The position numbers and the translations under genes are program-made. The notes beneath the pieces are model-generated. The model did not search any database and was not told the DNA's origin. It saw only the letters and a list, made by a program, of their open reading frames with translations. This document shows positions 7,608 through 15,477 of a DNA stretch of 16,952 bases, piece by piece. Origin of the DNA: Prevotella sp. (lineage in GTDB: Bacteria > Bacteroidota > Bacteroidia > Bacteroidales > Bacteroidaceae). Position 1 is the stretch's first letter. Each line of letters begins with the position of its first letter. The stretch spans positions 1 to 16,952 of the forward strand of contig JAIJUV010000041.1 in the NCBI GenBank assembly GCA_022732315.1, in the 5' to 3' direction.

Positions 7608-9902
7608 TTACTCCCAACCAGGGTTTTGCACAAGACCATACTGCTTGTTGATTTCCACTTGTGGAATTGGGTCAAGCAACCACTTCTTCACCTCGTTGCT
7701 TTTTGGGTCTTTGTTCCAAAGGTAACGGCTATTGCCCGTTATGTCCTTGACGAAACACAAGAAGAACAAAGGCTGCTGGGATGACGGGTCGTTATCACGA
7801 TCGGAACCCACCCAAGCGGCATTGCGGCTCTCAAACACCTTTGCTTTCTGAATCAAACGGTACTGCATCAAACCATGGAGCTGCTTGGTCATCCAGTCGG
7901 TGCGCTTGTAACGTATCATATCGAACCAGTGTGCATCTGTAAGTCCCAACTCACGAACACGCTCATCGAGCAATTCCTCGATGAACTCATTAGAGGTTTC
8001 ACCGTTGGCAAGAGCAACTGAAGCCTCAACTGCAGCGGCAGCTGTGGTTGCCGTATATCCCTTTGCCCCACGATAATCCTTGGAAGTCCAGTTCTTCGCT
8101 ATGGTAGGAAGACCTACACGAGAACGAACTATATCGACCATCTTAACAGCCTTGGCTACATCCTTGGAGGAGCGCATTACAAGAGCTTCTGCATATTGCA
8201 GATAAAACTCTGGCAAGGACAAGGCCACCCATTGAGTAGGATAACGATAAGAATCGGCGGCATCGTCGCCAGGGTAAGCACCTGTTCCCAAGTAATATTT
8301 ATTAAATCCATAACCAGAGCCAAACATGGTATTCTGCTGTGTCAAGACACCTGTTCCTCCATCATTTCCCTTATACCAAAGTTCCCAAGGATAGCCAGAC
8401 ATGGAAGCCGTTGTCCAGTCAAGGTTCAAATTCTGACCATTCACGATACACTCCTCATACAGACGAGGGTCACGTGTGAGAACCGTATTGATTTGGCGAC
8501 CTCCTGAAGGGACGTCACCATCAACGAACATCGTGTGCAATGACTTCTTGTTACGGGTAATCTTACCTGTACGTGGGTTCGTCACGAAGTTGGTCACAGT
8601 GATAGTGGCATTTCCTTTATCATCATAGACCATAGTAGAATCAGGTTCCGTAGCCTGATTTGCATAGGTCTTCTTGGCAGCGTTGGTCCAATTGAAAGGC
8701 TCTCCATCACTCCAAGAGAACTTCTCCACATACTCCTGAGTTGGACAAAAAGCATTGCGTGGAACAGACTTAGAATACCAAGAGTGCCAGCAATAGCGTC
8801 CTGCCGTATTGATATCATTACCCTGCACGCGCACAGAATGCAAGATTTCAGTGGAGGCATTGAGGAAATATCCCTGGCGATAAGCCAGGCGATAGTAAGG
8901 TACCCTCTTATCGGCAGTGTTGGCGCTGCTTGGTACAGTTGCCTGAACCAACTGATATTTGCCATTTCGTGTCAATTCATCATAAAAAGCATCGCAGGCA
9001 GAGGCAAAAGCATCCCAACGCTCCTGATACTTGGAAGCATCTGTGTACATGACGAAAGGTTTCACGTCCTCTGATATACCGTCATAGTAAGGTTTCCCAT
9101 CCTTAGGATTGAGCATAGGAGAAGCTGCAAACTGAAGAATCTTGCACTTCAAAGCCATGGCACCAGCTTTTGTCCAACGACCATTCATGGTAGCAGGGTT
9201 AGCGGTAATCCAAGGGAAAGCATTCTCTGCAATGGCCTTGTCGAGTTCGCCCACCATCCAGTTGACACACTCCTCTACCGTGTTACGAGGGAACTGGCCA
9301 GACACCTCGCTCGTCTCCAAGGCATGATCCAAGATAGGGATACCACCATAATGCTGGAAGGTATCAAAGAATGCCGAAACCATTAGGCAACGAGCCTCTG
9401 CCTTTAGTCGATCTTTCTCTTCTTGTGTCATATCCGTCTCTGGAGCACGATCGACATTAGCCAAGAAAATCTGTGCAGAACGGATAATCTTCCACTGGAA
9501 CTCTTTGTCGTAAGAATAAAGAGGTCCGTCCAAACCGTCTGATCGACCAACGCTGGCAGTCAAAGAGCCAGTATAATACTTCTGATAAACAGCAGCACCA
9601 TTCCAAAAGTCATGCCAACAATCGGTGAGGGCATCCATCTTTCCTGTATATGGGTTTGCTGTATGAGGAATGTTGGTTCCACCATTGTAATAAGGTAATC
9701 CATAGTATTGCTTCGAATAGATACCTACAAGAAACTGGCGGGTATATTCTGCATTTTGGAACACAGAGTCGATCGTAGCAGTAGAACTTGTCGCCTTGTC
9801 GAGGGATGCATCTCCCACAGCGATAGTATCAGTACAAGCTGTGAAGGCTGCACTGGCAAGCAACATGGCTACGGCAGTACGAAATAATATATTTTGTTTC
9901 AT
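7608..9902 (-). CDS. SusD/RagB family outer-membrane lipoprotein (first pair), unusually long
   Basis: This 764-residue protein has a signal peptide with lipobox FTAC (Cys23), indicating surface lipidation. SusD family marks are ARCLMVSAFFDTFQHYGGIP in the TPR-like N-terminal part, ERVRELGLTDAHWFDMIRYK (from 647) and LLDPIPQVEINKQYG (from 742), ending in VQNPGWE. Most SusD proteins have about 500-650 residues, so this one carries extra material. Part of it is a central region (KKTYANQATEPDSTMVYDDK through KITRNKKSLHTMF) that is likely a surface insertion. It starts 31 bases after susC1 and should form the lid on that barrel. The substrate is unknown. Members of this long subgroup occur in tandem SusCD loci for plant polysaccharides, by recollection only. 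Confidence 0.95.
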   Translation of the reverse strand: MKQNILFRTAVAMLLASAAFTACTDTIAVGDASLDKATSSTATIDSVFQNAEYTRQFLVGIYSKQYYGLPYYNGGTNIPHTANPYTGKMDALTDCWHDFWNGAAVYQKYYTGSLTASVGRSDGLDGPLYSYDKEFQWKIIRSAQIFLANVDRAPETDMTQEEKDRLKAEARCLMVSAFFDTFQHYGGIPILDHALETSEVSGQFPRNTVEECVNWMVGELDKAIAENAFPWITANPATMNGRWTKAGAMALKCKILQFAASPMLNPKDGKPYYDGISEDVKPFVMYTDASKYQERWDAFASACDAFYDELTRNGKYQLVQATVPSSANTADKRVPYYRLAYRQGYFLNASTEILHSVRVQGNDINTAGRYCWHSWYSKSVPRNAFCPTQEYVEKFSWSDGEPFNWTNAAKKTYANQATEPDSTMVYDDKGNATITVTNFVTNPRTGKITRNKKSLHTMFVDGDVPSGGRQINTVLTRDPRLYEECIVNGQNLNLDWTTASMSGYPWELWYKGNDGGTGVLTQQNTMFGSGYGFNKYYLGTGAYPGDDAADSYRYPTQWVALSLPEFYLQYAEALVMRSSKDVAKAVKMVDIVRSRVGLPTIAKNWTSKDYRGAKGYTATTAAAAVEASVALANGETSNEFIEELLDERVRELGLTDAHWFDMIRYKRTDWMTKQLHGLMQYRLIQKAKVFESRNAAWVGSDRDNDPSSQQPLFFLCFVKDITGNSRYLWNKDPKSNEVKKWLLDPIPQVEINKQYGLVQNPGWE

Positions 9903-9933
9903 TGTTTCTTTGTTTATAATTTTCCTTTAAAGA

Positions 9934-12900
9934 TTAGAAGCCCACATTCAAGCTGATAGTGTATGTACGCTGCAATGGGTAAGAAGGTGCATTGGATGCC
10001 CTTGTCTCAGGGTCGCCCCACTTGTAAGGAGTGAAGGTGAGCAGGTTGTAACCAGACAAAGTCACCTCACACTTGTTCATGCCAATCTTTTTGAAGGCAG
10101 GATTGATGAAGTCGTATGATAACGATACGGTCTTCAGACGAAGATATTTCGCATCCTTCTCCCAAAGGTCAGAGCCTGCATAGTTCTGAACGGCATTCGA
10201 CCATGTAGCACGTGGATAAAGCGCATCTTGTGACTCATTCACTCCTGGAGTCCAGGTATTGTTAACATGGTATGAAAGAAGTCCACCCTGGGTCGTATTG
10301 GAAGAACAGTAGAATGGCTGACGGAACACATCGGTAATATAACGTGTCACATTCCAAGCACCAGTCAACTGAGCATTGAAAGTCAGGCGCTTATAGTTGA
10401 AACCAAGCGTCAGACCTGCCATGTACTCAGGATCATCCGTATAACCATTATCACGGGTCATATCGTTCTCATCTATCTTTCCATTCTTGTCCAAATCGAC
10501 ATACACGCAATCACCTGGCTGCAAGTTAGCAACCAACTGAGTTGGGAAAGGCTTACCAAAAGTCTGCTCATATTCTGCTTTTGTCTGCTCTCCCTCATAG
10601 TACTTCCAGAACTTATACATGGAGCGAGCACCAATACGATGTCCCTTTGCCAACATATAATCATTCTTCTGAGGAGCTTCCTTCATCTCGATGATTTCAT
10701 TCTGATTGTAAGAGAGATTCAACTTACCCCAGAATCGGAAGTCCTTGCCTATCTTGTCATTGTAACCCACAGAGAGTTCCCATCCCCAGGACTTCGTCTC
10801 TCCTGCGTTAGTATAAGGCATGGTAAAACCGATGGTTGATGGCACCGTAGCGTCACGCACCAAAATATCAGTACGATGCTCACGGTAATAATCAAAAGTG
10901 GTCTTCAAACGGTCGCCAATGAAATAGAGATCAAAACCATAGTCTTGCTTGAATGCTTTTTCCCAACCAATATTTGGGTTATTCTTGATGGACTCGTAAG
11001 CACCTGCTACGGCAGAGGTTCCTTGTACGGTACCAGACTGTGCATTACCAAAGAGATAACCATATGAGTCAGCCCAGTTTGTCATGTTGTTGGTTGTTCC
11101 ATAGGAGCCAGTGATATATGGATCGGCTAGATACATGAATCGGATGGCATCAACTGTCTTATCGTTACCGACAAGACCCCAAGATGCACGAAGTTTGAAG
11201 AAAGAAGCAACCTTAGAAATAGGCTTCCAAAACTTCTCCTCGCTCAGAATCCATCCGATGGAACCTGCTGGGAACGTACCGAAACGACGACCAGGGGCAA
11301 AATTCTCCGAACCATTATAGCCCATGTTGAACTCAGCCATATATCTATTAGCGTAATCATAGGTGATACGTCCTACAAGACCCACATAAGAACGAGGTAC
11401 ATCAGGATAGGAGGAACCAGAGTAATAATATTGCTTGGACTGGTTATAAAGCATCAATGCATTGACGGTATGCTTACCGAAAACACGAGAGTAATTAAAG
11501 CTACCCTCCAAATACCAGTCACGAGCCTTTCCCTGACTAGCCTTGTAGCCAGGATCGGTATCGTTACCATTCTGACGATATACTATAAAAGGTGTACCAT
11601 CGGCATTATAAATGAGTTGCTTTTCTCCATTGGCATCCAAAATGAATTTTCCTTCAGAATCCTTTTGATACTGAACCAAAGGATTATAAGTAGCTATACC
11701 ACAATTACCTTGCTTGTTTACCGTAAAGGCTGAGTTGTAAGATCCCTTCACTTTGAAAGACAAGCCCTTGGTGACAAAATCCAACTTCTGGTTAAGTACC
11801 AAGTCCATTTGGATCTTATTGATATTGGTTTGCATAAAACCATTACCGTAATATGCCATACCACCATTACCCAAGAAAGGAAGATTCAAACCATCTGTAT
11901 AATCTGTAGTACAATAAACCATTTTACCATCCACGATACCTGGGCTAGAGAAAGGAGTTGCATAATAAATCTGCTTAATCAAGCCTGCAGCTCCAGAACC
12001 AGTATATGGTTTATCAGCATTACTTACATTACCAGCCACATTAAAAGACAATGTTGTGGTCTTGGTTGCCTGCAAGTCAAGATTTGAGCGATAGTTGAAA
12101 CGATGATACTGATAGCCATAGTTATAATTGCTATCAAACTCCTTGAACAAACCATCTTGAGAATAATAACCCGCAGAAATAAAATACTTCACACGCTCTG
12201 TACCACCAGAGATGTTCAGGTTGTGCTGCTGCTGGAGCGTCACATCCTTCATTATATAGTCGGCCCATCGAGTACTTGGAAAACGGATTGGGTCAGCTCC
12301 AGTGGCAAACTTATCGATAATATCGTCAGAGAAGCTCTTGGCGAAGGCATTACCCTTTATATAAGCATCCACAGATGCATACTTGCCATTCGCCACAGCC
12401 ACATTGGCACTCTGCAAATAGTCATTGTACGACATCTGATTATAGAAGTTGGCATACTCGTAAGAGCTAGCCTGCTCCACCATCTTAGTAGGAGCAAGAG
12501 CGGTCCAGGAAGTTGACACACTGATCTTGGCCTTGCCCTGAGCACCACGCTTGGTCGTGATAAGGACAACACCATTGGCACCACGTACACCGAACACGGC
12601 AGTGGCAGAAGCATCCTTCAATACTGTAACACTCTCGATTTCATTTGGGTCAATATCTGCCATGGTTCGCTCCACACCATCCACCTGGATAAGAGGCTGC
12701 GAATCACCCCAAGTAGCCTTACCGCGAACGAAAATCTCTGCAGCATCGCTACCTGGCTCACCAGAATACTGTACGGTTGTCACACCCGAAAGCTGACCAC
12801 CGAGCACGTTATTGACAGAACCTACGGAAGTGCGGACCAAATCCTCACTCTTCACGCTGGAGATGGCACCCGTCATGGTCACCTTCTTCTGAACACCATA

Positions 12901-13281
12901 AGCAACGACCTCCACTGCTTTCAGGCTCACGGCACCACCTTCCTTCATGGTTACCTTCATGCCATTCTTTGCAGACACAACCTGGTCATCAAAGCCGATA
13001 TATGTAACCTTCAGCTTTGCACCTGGCTTCACCTTGATACTGAAGTTACCATCCATATCGGTAACAGTACCCTGGGTTGCGCTACCACCTACGACCAAAA
13101 CTGTGGCACCAATAATAGGCTCACCAGTCTCGTCGACAATTGTACCTTTAACAAGTTCTCCCTGTTGTACATTCTGTACCTCTGCAATAGCCTTCGACAC
13201 CAAGATTGGTGAGAAAGTCATCGTCGTGAGACACAGCGCCAAGGGTAGAACAGAACTTTTCAGGACTTTGTTTTTGTTCAT
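9934..13281 (-). CDS. SusC/RagA family TonB-dependent transporter, full-length form (first pair)
   Basis: This 1115-residue protein is the first gene of the operon. Residues 1-33 are a signal peptide ending AIA. Residues about 44-115 are the carboxypeptidase-regulatory-like (CNA-B-like) domain (GTIVDETGEPIIGATVLV, DMDGNFSI, VTYIGFDDQ). A TonB-box-like stretch (AVEVVAYG) lies near 122-129. The plug follows (about 133-250) with GQLSGVTTVQYSGEPGSDA, IFVRG and LKDASATAVFGVRGANG, then the beta-barrel ending in YTISLNVGF. SusC channels take up SusD-bound oligosaccharides or peptides using TonB energy. An acidic loop DLDKNGKIDEND is present in the barrel. The gene lies under a recognisable promoter with a direct-repeat operator and a leader of about 100 bases. 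It is intact, with no frameshift. Confidence 0.96.
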   Translation of the reverse strand: MNKNKVLKSSVLPLALCLTTMTFSPILVSKAIAEVQNVQQGELVKGTIVDETGEPIIGATVLVVGGSATQGTVTDMDGNFSIKVKPGAKLKVTYIGFDDQVVSAKNGMKVTMKEGGAVSLKAVEVVAYGVQKKVTMTGAISSVKSEDLVRTSVGSVNNVLGGQLSGVTTVQYSGEPGSDAAEIFVRGKATWGDSQPLIQVDGVERTMADIDPNEIESVTVLKDASATAVFGVRGANGVVLITTKRGAQGKAKISVSTSWTALAPTKMVEQASSYEYANFYNQMSYNDYLQSANVAVANGKYASVDAYIKGNAFAKSFSDDIIDKFATGADPIRFPSTRWADYIMKDVTLQQQHNLNISGGTERVKYFISAGYYSQDGLFKEFDSNYNYGYQYHRFNYRSNLDLQATKTTTLSFNVAGNVSNADKPYTGSGAAGLIKQIYYATPFSSPGIVDGKMVYCTTDYTDGLNLPFLGNGGMAYYGNGFMQTNINKIQMDLVLNQKLDFVTKGLSFKVKGSYNSAFTVNKQGNCGIATYNPLVQYQKDSEGKFILDANGEKQLIYNADGTPFIVYRQNGNDTDPGYKASQGKARDWYLEGSFNYSRVFGKHTVNALMLYNQSKQYYYSGSSYPDVPRSYVGLVGRITYDYANRYMAEFNMGYNGSENFAPGRRFGTFPAGSIGWILSEEKFWKPISKVASFFKLRASWGLVGNDKTVDAIRFMYLADPYITGSYGTTNNMTNWADSYGYLFGNAQSGTVQGTSAVAGAYESIKNNPNIGWEKAFKQDYGFDLYFIGDRLKTTFDYYREHRTDILVRDATVPSTIGFTMPYTNAGETKSWGWELSVGYNDKIGKDFRFWGKLNLSYNQNEIIEMKEAPQKNDYMLAKGHRIGARSMYKFWKYYEGEQTKAEYEQTFGKPFPTQLVANLQPGDCVYVDLDKNGKIDENDMTRDNGYTDDPEYMAGLTLGFNYKRLTFNAQLTGAWNVTRYITDVFRQPFYCSSNTTQGGLLSYHVNNTWTPGVNESQDALYPRATWSNAVQNYAGSDLWEKDAKYLRLKTVSLSYDFINPAFKKIGMNKCEVTLSGYNLLTFTPYKWGDPETRASNAPSYPLQRTYTISLNVGF

Positions 13282-13304
13282 ACCTGGTTTAGTTTTTAAG
13301 AAAA

Positions 13305-13343
13305 TCAGCAGCAGAATCCAAACGCTCCGCCACCAACGTTCAT
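13305..13343 (-). CDS. Possible 12-codon upstream ORF in the susC1 leader
   Basis: Inside the predicted leader, an ATG at 13343 opens a short frame encoding MNVGGGAFGFCC, ending in TGA 23 bases before the susC1 start. The ATG has A at -3 and -6, the usual Bacteroidota start context, and the coding stretch is much more GC-rich than the surrounding leader. It may be a leader peptide that influences susC1 translation, or chance. No transcription or translation evidence can be seen here. Confidence 0.2.
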   Translation of the reverse strand: MNVGGGAFGFCC

Positions 13344-13390
13344 GTTTGTATTTAATTTTGTTTAATTCTTTGGTTTAAAATTTGTTGCGG

Positions 13391-13422
13391 CAAAAGTACG
13401 AATTTCATTGTATATATATAAA
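13391..13422 (-). promoter_or_regulatory. Promoter of the tandem SusCD operon
   Basis: On the minus strand TACTTTTG (13398-13391) matches the -7 consensus TAnnTTTG. TTTA (13422-13419), one base off the -33 consensus TTTG, sits 20 bases upstream. Transcription would begin near 13384, giving a leader of about 100 bases before susC1. The weak -33 element suggests dependence on an activator, which fits the repeats directly upstream (13426-13460). Confidence 0.6.
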
Positions 13423-13425
13423 TCT

Positions 13426-13460
13426 AAATCGTACAATTATCCGTCAGATTGTACAAATAT
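13426..13460 (-). repeat. Pair of 15-base direct repeats, likely activator operator
   Basis: Read on the minus strand, ATATTTGTACAATCT (13460-13446) and ATAATTGTACGATTT (13440-13426) match at 12 of 15 bases, share a TTGTAC core, and are exactly 20 bases apart. The promoter-proximal copy ends three bases upstream of the -33 element. Two copies on one face of the helix next to a weak -33 box is the layout expected for an AraC-type DNA-binding domain, as in the hybrid two-component regulators of many polysaccharide-utilization loci. A weaker third copy (13405-13419, about 11 of 15) lies in the promoter spacer but is very AT-rich. Confidence 0.5.
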
Positions 13461-13578
13461 ACATAATAAACAAACAAAAAGACACAATAAATAACAAAAA
13501 ATAGCACGGAAAACAAAGGAAAGAGACAATAATACCTAGTTTATCTAGTGGATTTAGTTTTAGTCAGTAGGCGTTCTA

Positions 13579-14193
13579 TCAATCCTTGAACTCCAAGGAG
13601 AGTTCTCCTGTTCCCAGAAGATTATAGCTCATGCGATGGTATGGCGTAGTGCCAAACTCCTTGATTGCCGCACGATGCTTCTTCGTAGGATAGCCCTTGT
13701 TGCTCTTCCAGTCGTACTGAGGATACTCCTCGGCAAGGGCATCCATATAGTCATCACGATAGGTCTTGGCAAGGATGCTTGCCGCTGCTATCGCCAGATA
13801 CTTTCCGTCACCTTTTACTATAGTAGTATAAGGTAAATCCTGGTAAGGCTTGAAGCGGTTACCATCTACGATGACAGCCTCTGGGCGCACCTTCAACTGG
13901 TCCAAGGCACGATGCATCGCCAGAAAACTGGCATTCAGAATATTGATCTGATCGATTTCTTCGGGAGTAACCACCCCCACAGCCCAAGCCACCGCATCAC
14001 GCTCTATCTGCTCGCGGAGCGCCTTGCGCTTCTTGTCGGTGAGTTTCTTACTATCGTTCAAATCTGCATTCTGATAATTGGGTGGAAGGATGACGGCGGC
14101 AGCATATACGCTGCCTGCCAAGCATCCACGGCCAGCCTCATCGCAGCCAGCCTCTATCATATCCTTATAATAATGACTTTCTAACATAGACAT
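13579..14193 (-). CDS. rnhB: Ribonuclease HII
   Basis: This 204-residue cytosolic enzyme cuts the RNA strand of RNA/DNA hybrids and removes single ribonucleotides misincorporated in DNA. The N-terminal signature AGCDEAGRGCLAGSVYAAAV provides Asp18 and Glu19. Asp110 (VIVDGNR) and Asp129 (VKGDGKY) complete the D-E-D-D metal-binding set. The element AAASILAKTYRD and the late motif SNKGYPTKKHRAAI with GTTPYHRMSY are also typical of type 2 RNase H. Length is normal. It starts 32 bases after sufS, so it is probably co-transcribed with the SUF genes. No clear terminator follows in the gap before the SusCD promoter. Confidence 0.96.
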   Translation of the reverse strand: MSMLESHYYKDMIEAGCDEAGRGCLAGSVYAAAVILPPNYQNADLNDSKKLTDKKRKALREQIERDAVAWAVGVVTPEEIDQINILNASFLAMHRALDQLKVRPEAVIVDGNRFKPYQDLPYTTIVKGDGKYLAIAAASILAKTYRDDYMDALAEEYPQYDWKSNKGYPTKKHRAAIKEFGTTPYHRMSYNLLGTGELSLEFKD

Positions 14194-14225
14194 TAAGTTT
14201 TTTACAAGAGAGCTTCAATCCTTCC

Positions 14226-15440
14226 TTAGAACATCATGGCTACTCGCTTCACACCAGCAACCAGCGCATCAACCTCCTCCTTGGTATTGTACAAGGCGAA
14301 GCTGGCACGAACGGTGCCGAGAATGCCATAGCGGTCCATCAAAGGCTGAGCACAGTGATGACCGGTACGAACGGCGATGCCCAGGCGGTCGAGCAAGGTT
14401 CCCATATCCATGTGATGAATATCACCAACCAAGAAGCTGACAACGGCATCCTTGCCTTCCTGTTCACCAAAAAGCCTGATTCCATCGATGGTTCTCATCT
14501 GTTCCATGCAGTAACGGGTGAGTTCCTGCTCGTGCTTGGCAATGTTGTCCATGCCGAGCGCGGAAACATAATCGATGGCTTTTGCCAAACCATGGGTAGC
14601 TACATAATCAGGAGTACCAGCCTCGAACTTGAAAGGCAACTTCTCGAAAGTGGTCTTCTCGAAGCTTACACTCTCAATCATTTCGCCACCTCCCTGGTAA
14701 GGAGGCAACTTCTCAAGCCATTCTTCCTTGCCGTAAAGCACACCGATACCGGTAGGACCATAGATCTTATGACCGCTGAATGCGAAGAAATCGCAATCCA
14801 TGTCCTGTACATCCACAGCGAAATGAGGAGTACTCTGAGCACCATCCACTATCACAGGTACACCGTGCTCGTGGGCAATCTTAATCATCTCTTTCACCGG
14901 ATTCACCGTACCCAGCACGTTGCTTACCTGAGCAATGCTCACGATTTTGGTGCGTTCGGTGAATAAATGGGCGAATTCATCGAGGTTTATCTCACCTTTA
15001 TCGTTGATTGGGATTACACGGATGGCGATTCCCTTCTTGGCAGCCTGCAACTGCCAAGGCACGATATTGGAATGATGCTCCATGGTAGAGATAATCACCT
15101 CGTCACCTTCGCTCATAAAGGCATCGCAGAACGATGAAACCACGAGATTCAGACTCTCGGTAGTACCACGGGTAAAGATGATTTCCTCAACCTTCGGCGC
15201 ATTGATAAACTTGCGCACAGTCTCGCGGGCTGCCTCATGAAGGTCGGTAGCCTGCTGAGAGAGATAGTGCACACCACGATGCACATTGGCATTCACGTTG
15301 AGATACTCGTCGCGCATGGCATCGAGCACACACAATGGCTTCTGCGTGGTTGCCGCATTATCCAGATACACCAATGGCTTATCGTATACCGTTCTCGATA
15401 AAATCGGGAAATCTGCTCTTACTTGATTGATATCATACAT
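14226..15440 (-). CDS. sufS: Cysteine desulfurase SufS (group II)
   Basis: This 404-residue, pyridoxal-phosphate-dependent enzyme removes sulfur from L-cysteine, making alanine and an enzyme persulfide for Fe-S cluster assembly. Visible elements are the PLP-binding lysine Lys225 in FAFSGHKIYGPTG, the cofactor aspartate in VIVDGAQSTPH (Asp199), the histidine motif STMEHHSNIVPW, and the sulfur-accepting Cys363 in VRTGHHCAQPLMDRYG. These positions are nearly those of Escherichia coli SufS (Lys226, Cys364). The short RTGHHCAQP loop marks group II enzymes rather than IscS. It lies 37 bases after sufD, as in many suf operons. No sufE or sufU is visible in the window, so its sulfur acceptor must be encoded elsewhere. 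Confidence 0.96.
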   Translation of the reverse strand: MYDINQVRADFPILSRTVYDKPLVYLDNAATTQKPLCVLDAMRDEYLNVNANVHRGVHYLSQQATDLHEAARETVRKFINAPKVEEIIFTRGTTESLNLVVSSFCDAFMSEGDEVIISTMEHHSNIVPWQLQAAKKGIAIRVIPINDKGEINLDEFAHLFTERTKIVSIAQVSNVLGTVNPVKEMIKIAHEHGVPVIVDGAQSTPHFAVDVQDMDCDFFAFSGHKIYGPTGIGVLYGKEEWLEKLPPYQGGGEMIESVSFEKTTFEKLPFKFEAGTPDYVATHGLAKAIDYVSALGMDNIAKHEQELTRYCMEQMRTIDGIRLFGEQEGKDAVVSFLVGDIHHMDMGTLLDRLGIAVRTGHHCAQPLMDRYGILGTVRASFALYNTKEEVDALVAGVKRVAMMF

Positions 15441-15477
15441 ATTTTTAAGAAGTTTACTCCTTTAACTACATAATTAT

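Noticed and set aside
4699..7617. SusC2 start at the TTG codon at 7617
   Set aside because: It would overlap the end of susD1 and place a non-signal leader before the signal peptide. ATG at 7581 has the expected A-rich context.
4699..13281. Recombination between the two SusC plug-coding regions as a phase-variation system
   Set aside because: Both copies are in the same orientation and have diverged strongly, so inversion is impossible and homologous deletion unlikely. No inverted repeats were seen.
13405..13419. Third copy of the promoter-upstream repeat
   Set aside because: It matches at about 11 of 15 bases but consists mostly of alternating A and T within the promoter spacer, so the similarity may be compositional.
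13454..13461. Second -7-like box (TATATTTG) upstream of susC1
   Set aside because: It lacks a TTTG at 19-21 bases upstream and falls inside the direct repeat. The box at 13391-13398 is better placed.
13534..13552. CTAG...CTAG inverted repeat after rnhB as a terminator
   Set aside because: Only four base pairs form and no T-run follows directly, so it is too weak to call.
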